DNA from: Nigrospora sphaerica
Lineage: Eukaryota; Ascomycota; Sordariomycetes; Amphisphaeriales; Apiosporaceae
DNA length: 64,000 nt
NCBI GenBank assembly: GCA_018287875.1
Contig: JAGVVL010000002.1
Location: 4,216,001 to 4,280,000 of the forward strand
Direction of reading: 5' to 3'
Numbering within the stretch: position 1 is the first letter of the stretch; every line of letters starts with the position of its first letter. This document shows, piece by piece, positions 58,247-64,000 of the stretch. The notes below the pieces were generated by a model. The model was not told where the DNA came from. It was given only the letters and a program-made list of their open reading frames with translations, and made no database searches. The translations under genes and the position numbers were made by a program.

Positions 58247-59932
58247 TTACAGCGGGATGGAACCGTCACACTTCCCCTTTACCAACGAGGCGTTTTGGCC
58301 GACCAGTCCGTCAAGGTAGGCCAAAAACGCGCCGAGGGGCAGCATGTCAATGACGCCCAGGGCCGGGCTGCTCGATCGGAACGGTTGTCCCCCGAAGAGG
58401 ACTCGGATAAAGTAGTCATCGGATGGCGGTGCCTGGTTGCGCCGGTATAGCTCGAATACAAGCTCGCTCCCCATGCCGGGCCAGACCATGGACTCGGTCT
58501 GTAGCAGGGCCAGGAGGCGGCTGACGCTCCCGTCGTGGGCCACGTTGTGGAGGTACAAGGGGTTCCCGGGCCGGCCCTCCTTGGCGGAGCGGAGGTGGGC
58601 GGCCAGCTCGGCGGCCCAGACGCCGTAGTTGCCCGTCGCGGCGCGCAGGCTCGCCGCGGCGTCCCGGTACATGTGGCTGTACTCCCACTGGCCCAGGCGG
58701 TAGACGGCGTCGGCCATGTCCTGGGTGACGCAGGTGGTGGAGTTGGCGCCGTCGACCAGCTTGCAGGGCAGCGGCTTGCCGTGGCACTGGCGCGCCGACA
58801 GGTTGTCGTAGTAGTGGTCGAAGCTGGCGTGGAAGCCGGTGTCGCGCGGCGGCACGCCCGAGACGTCGTCGAGGCGCGCGAACAGGGCCCCGGCGGCGGC
58901 GAGGTGGCCGGCCCAGCGGCCGTCGGCGTCGGACCGGAGCGCGTCGAAGAGCGCGGCGCCCCGGGCGCATGCGTACTGCGGCTCGAGCGAGTCGACGCCG
59001 CTCGCCTGTACCAGGAGCGGCACTGGCGCCGTCGTCCGCCACATGCCCGCCGCCAGCATGCCCGCCACCTGCGACGTGATGGGGTTGTTGGTGACGCGGT
59101 AGACGACGCGCCCGTCCGCCCAGTCCTCGTCGCGGCCGGGCAGGAAGCCCAGCAGCTGCCCCGCTCCGAGTCAGTACTTTCCCGGGCCCGCGGCAGGACG
59201 ACGGGGAGGGGGCCTCCGGCCGAAAGGGGCAGACGAGGAAGAAGACGGAAAGCGGCTTACGTCGTGGTACACGGCGTACAAGTCGTCGCCGTGGACCCAG
59301 GAATCGTCGAGGCCTCCCGACGTGATCTGGGGAAACACGCAGGAGCCGATCCAGCCATCAGGAACGAAGGGGTTGAGGGGCGAGGTGGTGCCCTGCCGGT
59401 AGGTCCGGGCCGAGGTGTTACCCCCCGGCTGACCGAAGGAGTAGAGCTCCTGGTCGTCGCAGTCCCAGCGGTAGGGCTCGACGGGGAAGGCATTGGAGGC
59501 GTAGGGCGTGCGCTTGTGGTGGCGCTGCAGCACCTCGACGTAGACGAGCTCGTACGCGGGCGGCGCCCGGCGGTACTCGCGCGGCCGCACGTGCGGCATG
59601 TTGCACCAGTTGTAGACGCCGTAGTCGGCGTCGGGCGTCCGGCTCGAGTCGAAGATGAAGCCGTAGGTGCCGCGGCCGTGCAGCGCCGACGTGAGGTTGT
59701 TGATGGCGGTCTGCGCCGGCGGGTGCCAGGCCAGGTCGGGTTGCCCGACGGCCGCGGCGCCCGGCGGCGCCAGCAGGGCCAGCGCGGCCGCGGCCACGCA
59801 GCTGGCGAGAGGCGGCATCATGGGGAGATGCGGCCAAACGAGGACGAGCGCGGCGGTGATGACGAGGCACAGCAGAAAAGCTCGACTCCGCGCGGTCCCT
59901 GGTCGCAAGAGGGTGGCCGTGTACGCCGACAT
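58247..59932 (-). pseudogene. secreted histidine acid phosphatase, one-base insertion
   Basis: Two exons, 59932-59261 and 59156-58247, split by a 104-nt intron (GTAAGC...GGCAG) that joins 'YHD' to 'LLGFLP', both conserved. The catalytic N-terminal motif is 'RHHKRTPYASN' (RHxxRxP) and the C-terminal His-Asp motif is 'NVAHDGSVS'. Cysteines and N-glycosylation sequons fit a secreted enzyme. The frame opens at 59932, but a better start is 59821 or 59818, where a signal peptide begins (MMPPLASCVAAAALALL). At about 59099-59101 the expected Tyr codon TAC in 'GRVVYRVTNNPIT' reads TAAC, giving an immediate TAA stop and a shift; the rest continues in the other frame to 58247. Splicing out 40 nt across the lesion would restore frame but lose conserved residues. 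It would hydrolyse phosphomonoesters outside the cell. Confidence 0.82.
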
Positions 59933-61000
59933 GCTGCCGCTCTCATATATTCTCGTCTATCCGTGCCATTCAGGGGTACGCGTTGCGAAGGGTGGAGTCG
60001 ATGTCCCGCGGTTGGGGTTAACGGGGTGTTCTTTGGGGGCAGTCCTGCCTTTTTCCCGCACACGTTGCCTGAGGAAGCGCGCCGGTTGGCGCATGTTGAG
60101 AAGAGGTGCATAGCCTTCATGCATGCACGGCTTGGCGTTCAGATGAGTGCTTGTGGGAGGGATCTAATGATCTACCTCTGCCAAACTACATGGACACATC
60201 CCTGGATTGTGAGTATAGGTTCACTTCGGCCGCGCGAGAACAAAACATTGTAGCCGCCACGTGCTCGGTCGTTCTGAAGCCGTTATCGGCGGGTGTAGAG
60301 CACGGCTTGTCTCTGTTGCGCCACGTGCAGGCAATGCTTCGTGCGCATTATTGTCGCCCATCTCCCGCGCCTTAAACCACCGTTCTTGATATTCCTCGTT
60401 AAAACCGTGTCCCGTAGCTGCTCGTCAGCCGTCTCTGCGACCGGCGAAATGGCGCTTAACCAACCGGGCGCCGCAGCCACGAGCGTCCAGTCGGGCCCGG
60501 CGTTTGACTGGGCTCAACCCCATAGGGAATGGTATTCCTGCTGTCGATCATGGTTTCCTGTCTTCGGTCCGGGCGGACTCTTTGCCGCTTCTCACAGGTT
60601 TCCAGCCACGCTAGGTTCGGCCGCACCGTCTGCTTCGCTCCCTCCGCGCAGAGACGCGCCAGTGGCGCCGGGTTCCCTTTTTGTGTACTCGTCAGAGCTC
60701 GTGCCGGGGTTCCGATCTCGAAGCCGGACTTTCCAGAACACAGCTCCGACAATGTGCCCATCGGCATTGCTTGCTACGAGCGAGCCATGAAAAAGAGCCG
60801 CATTCGGGCCTGCAGTAGAGACGGAAGACGGCGTGGCCCAAAGTTGCATTGGTATGTACAAGAGTGTAGAATTAAGTCTGGTTGGGTAGCTTTCTAAAGC
60901 CAAGGGGGTATCACACTAGTAGTAAGTCTATTCGGAAGCCGGAGGCGGGCAACCTGTCATGTACCCTGGACAGGCACACATTGCCAAGGGGGGCGTCGGA
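59933..61000. other. intergenic, 1.1 kb
   Basis: Between the 5' end of the phosphatase gene and the 3' end of the MARVEL-like gene, both minus strand. No supported gene. Confidence 0.5.
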
Positions 61001-61961
61001 TCAAACGGGGGCGGTCTCGCCCGAGTTCCCCTGCGCGTGACGCGCCGGCGCCGGCTGCATGGGCGTCGGTGTAGCCGGTGCATAGAAACCGGCCAGGTTC
61101 GAGTAGCTCTCCGGGGCCGGGGCAACGCTGCCCTTCTCGAGCTGTGCGGGGGGCATGGACATGCGAGGGTCCGGGCCGGCATAGTACATGGGCATCGGGG
61201 GCGCCGTCACCATGATGACGGCGGAGCGCTTGAACCGGTTCCGCTGGTTGGTCTCGATGCAGGCGCGCACGAAGATGATGAAATGCGTAATGCTATTTCC
61301 AGGGTCAGTATGTCCCTCGGTTCACAGGCTGGGCAAGTGAGGGGGTGTGCACTCACGTCAACAAGCACACGAAGGCCAGCAGGGCCTGGGCAAGAGACAC
61401 GGATCTGCCATAGTTCCGGACGCCCTCACAGTAGTAGCTGTAGCGGGACCGGCCGGCGGCCGAGGGCCTGCCCGAGCAGTGACGCTCGTCGGCAGCCAGG
61501 AGCAAGACCTCAGAGGTTGCGATGAACACACACAACAAACTCGCGAGCCATATCACCAGATCGACGCCCACGTGGGCTCCCGGGTGGATGCCTTGCCTGT
61601 CGCCGTGACGCTTGCCACAGGCGCAGACGGTGATCAGCTCGGCGATGTCCCAGATGGCCGTAGGGACAACCAGAGGCAGACACCAGAAGGCCGCCAGGGA
61701 GGAGTTGTAGGAGTCTTCGTTAAATCCGAATGACAGGGCCAGCGCAAGGCCTAGAGTTATGATGCACCAGACGAAGGACACGCCGGTCAGGACCAGTTTG
61801 GCCTGGAACCATTTCTTGTCGTACGGGATTTGACGCGCCGGGGCCACGGGCGGATAGGCAGGGTACGCGTAGGCCGGGTAGGGCTGGGCGGGCGCCGGAG
61901 GCGGCATCGAAGACCGAGCCTGCGCGGGCGCGGGCGACGCCGGCGATTGCTCTGGCGCCAT
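61001..61961 (-). CDS. MARVEL-like four-TM membrane protein
   Basis: Two exons, 61961-61357 and 61292-61001, encoding about 298 aa. The 64-nt intron (GTGAGT...AATAG) is phase 2 and falls inside the fourth membrane segment (LLAFVCLLT-ITHFIIFV). The N-terminal 50 residues are Pro/Ala/Tyr-rich and cytosolic, with PAYPP-type repeats. Four hydrophobic segments follow ('LVLTGVSFVWCIITLGLALA', 'AFWCLPLVVPTAIWDIAELI', 'VDLVIWLASLLCVFIATSEV', and the split fourth). A Cys pair in the second extracellular loop (ERHCSG, YYCEG) could form a disulphide. The C-terminal tail is Pro/Met/Ala-rich. Fungal MARVEL-like proteins of this shape sit in the plasma membrane or eisosomes; no specific function is known here. 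The open frame extends upstream of 61961, but the chosen Met starts the family-like sequence. Confidence 0.82.
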
Positions 61962-62963
61962 TGCGATTGAGTTTGGGACGGGAGGGATCGACGGTCCCGG
62001 CTCGAGATGGATAGCGAGTGAATCGGAAGCAACCGAAACTTGTGGAGCAGAGCACACCAAAGCGCAAGGAAGAGAGGGAGGCGCGTGACCGCGATCGAGA
62101 GCGAATGAGAGACGGACGGAAAGAGACGACGCCGAGAGGGAATGACAAAGACAGGGCGAAGAAGAGAACGGCCTCGAGAGGATATACATCGCTGTTGCCT
62201 GCCAGTGGGCGGCCCAGGCAACAGCCTTCGGGATCCTCTCCCGGGGCAAGCCAAAATTTCGCTTCGGCTGGGCTACTAGGTAGTTACCTATCCAGTTAGT
62301 ACTACGGCTACTATGTAAAGTAGCTAGGAAAAGCTCCTGTTCTCCTGGGTGCCAAGGCGGCGCAGCGCGCTAGAAGCGGCGGCGAGACAAAAGACCACAG
62401 CCAGACCAGCTCAATACAGCCTAGCAACCTGCCCTTCTTCTCTTTACCTCTGACCGCCGTGGCGGCGGGAGCCCGTAAGGAAGGAATCCGGTCCCATTGC
62501 CTCACTCGCTTCCGCCTGCTAGCGACAGAAGAGTTGCACACACCGCCCGAGCTGGCGAGCACCGAGACGTTTGCCGTGGCCTACCAGCCCTTTGGCGCAA
62601 GTACGACAGTGGGCTGATGTTGATTAGGCACCTGGATTCCGTACAACCTATGGGCCGGGAGTGGATGACGCGACTTCAACCCAGATACGGTCCTTCGCCG
62701 CCGTTGCGATGGATAGAAGTTGCCAAAAATAGATGGCCTTGCGGGCAATTCCTATCCGTATTAACGTTGCGCAAAGTCCCGAGAAATAGGAAGGGATCCG
62801 TGGGTGCGAGCCTTTTGTACGCCAAGCCGCCTAAACAGCGCCGGCCGGCCGCCTGGTGCTGTCAACCAGACAACATGCCGACCATTGAAGGACATACGCG
62901 TGTGTGTTCCCTGTAGGTCCATAGTCGAGGAGTCAATTCAGTTAAACACAATCTATCCCCTTA
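61962..62963. other. intergenic, 1.0 kb
   Basis: Upstream of the MARVEL-like gene. No supported gene. A TAGGTAGTTACCTA element lies at about 62279-62293. Confidence 0.5.
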
Positions 62964-63741
62964 ATGCCAGCACAGGGACTCGACTCGGTGCTTCTGCCCG
63001 GTGGGCTCGCGGACAATCCACCCTGGAAGGTGGGTACAGGTCCCTGGGGTCCGCAGGGAGGCGCCCAATATGGATCGTGGCCAGGATAGCTTATTGCCCG
63101 CCTCGAGATATTGCCTAGCTCGGCCGTGGCAGTTCGAGGGAGAGGCCTACGACGATTCTGGGGACGTACATAACTATGGCCCTTTCTCGAAGCCCGCCGT
63201 TCTCAGTCACCCGTATTCCTGGGATTGCTTTGACATCCTGCGCTACGACCAGGCGGAACGACGGAGAGAATCACGACCCGGGAGCTGCTGGTAATGAATG
63301 CGTCTCCTGTATTACTCCTTTCACTTGATTGCTCGGAGGCCCCTACGCCCCGCCAGCAGCTCAAACATGCTCCATACTATACCGTCGCAAGCGGGTGCGG
63401 GAGAGCTCGAAGTTGGAGCCGGTCGACTAACCGTCACAAATGGCACCTACGACTCCAAAGGCAGTTTGACAAGCCGCCACCCGGCGAAACTCAGCTGGGA
63501 CAACACACACTGGGAGTTGACTACTGGGCTGACGGGAAGCAGAGATTCGCATATCCATCTATCAAACTAAGCGGGCCGTGGTGCTTGCCGGGCCGGCAGC
63601 CGGACAGCAGCCGATGCTGGCCGAATTAACGAACGGCGACCCCGTAGTTAACCTGTACGCGCATCCTCCGGGCTCGGTTCGTCGCAAGCATACGTCGGAG
63701 ATGAACAATCTGCTCGCCCATCTATTCTCGCCTTATCCGTA
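62964..63741 (+). pseudogene. unassigned coding-like region, fragmented or multi-exon
   Basis: Successive plus-strand patches look like protein but lie in different frames: 62964-63089 ('GLADNPPWKVGTGPWGPQGG'), about 63145-63294 ('FEGEAYDDSGDVHNYGP', 'SWDCFDILRYDQAE'), 63361-63570 ('LTVTNGTYDSKG', 'LSWDNTHWELTTGL'), a frame ending near 63629 ('LGVDYWADGKQRFAYPSIKL') and one ending at 63741 ('LTNGDPVVNLYAHPPG', 'MNNLLAHLFSPYP'). Some can be spliced (63288-63359 has GTAATG and CCAG ends and joins two patches in frame), but no single model uses all of them. It is either a decayed gene or one with several small exons. I do not recognise the family. Confidence 0.35.
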
Positions 63742-64000
63742 ACTCATTCGCAAGGGAGCTGTTGCCGAAGAAAAATAAATCATCGCAGTGTAAGACCTGA
63801 CCGAGAACGCCGAGTGAGGTACCGATGTGGAGACAATGAGAGAGGAGGTGCCCTAGGCGGACTGGCCGAAAGTGTTCTCGCCCGAGTACGTGATGTATAG
63901 GAAACTATGGGAGGGATGAGTTAGCCGAGTGCATGAACAAGACTGCGGTAATACGCAGCATGGGGGAGCGGCATACCCGTCCTCGTCCTTGTGCTCCTCG

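Noticed and set aside
58535..60253. 572-codon plus-strand frame opposite the phosphatase gene
   Set aside because: Antisense shadow caused by high third-position G+C; the minus strand has the full phosphatase motifs.

Overview
The window looks like nuclear DNA of a filamentous ascomycete (Pezizomycotina, most likely a Sordariomycete). The genes have short introns of about 45-155 nt with GTRNGT-type donors and CTAAC-like branch sites. The gene families are typically fungal: a Zn2Cys6 regulator, a CVNH lectin-like protein, the AMA1 meiotic APC/C activator, a Pyr4-type membrane protein and a fungal AAA ATPase relic. There are no operons or bacterial signals. The species cannot be named from the sequence alone.

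Layout. 1-12.3 kb is gene-poor and holds one small secreted CVNH-domain gene (6210-6833, minus) and the decayed remains of an AAA ATPase (9298-9805, plus). 12.9-18.8 kb holds three intact genes: a Zn2Cys6 transcription factor (plus), a four-exon alpha/beta hydrolase (plus) and, convergent to it, a Golgi-type type II membrane glycosyltransferase-like protein (minus). 18.8-25.0 kb is empty. 25.0-32.6 kb carries an orphan conserved-looking small protein, a SETD6/RKM4-like SET lysine methyltransferase, an SCP2-PhyH dioxygenase fusion, and a divergent Pyr4/PaxB-like seven-TM protein. 32.6-50.4 kb is a 17.8-kb desert with microsatellites, a 25-bp tandem repeat and many short TAGGTA/TACCTA-type motifs, but no gene I can support.

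50.4-62 kb holds a MOSC/flavin-reductase/2Fe-2S fusion gene with two frame breaks, the meiotic APC/C activator AMA1 with an in-frame stop in a conserved Trp codon, an intact Rab geranylgeranyltransferase alpha subunit (Bet4), a histidine acid phosphatase with a one-base insertion, and an intact four-TM MARVEL-like protein. The last 1.1 kb has patches of coding-like sequence in several frames that I could not assign.

The genes do not form an obvious single pathway. Two themes stand out. First, disabling mutations are concentrated at 50-60 kb, including in a meiosis-specific regulator, which is either real gene decay or local sequence error. Second, a PhyH-family dioxygenase and a Pyr4-family cyclase-like membrane protein sit head to head. 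Both families occur in fungal terpenoid and meroterpenoid pathways, but no polyketide synthase, aromatic prenyltransferase or P450 is present in the window.
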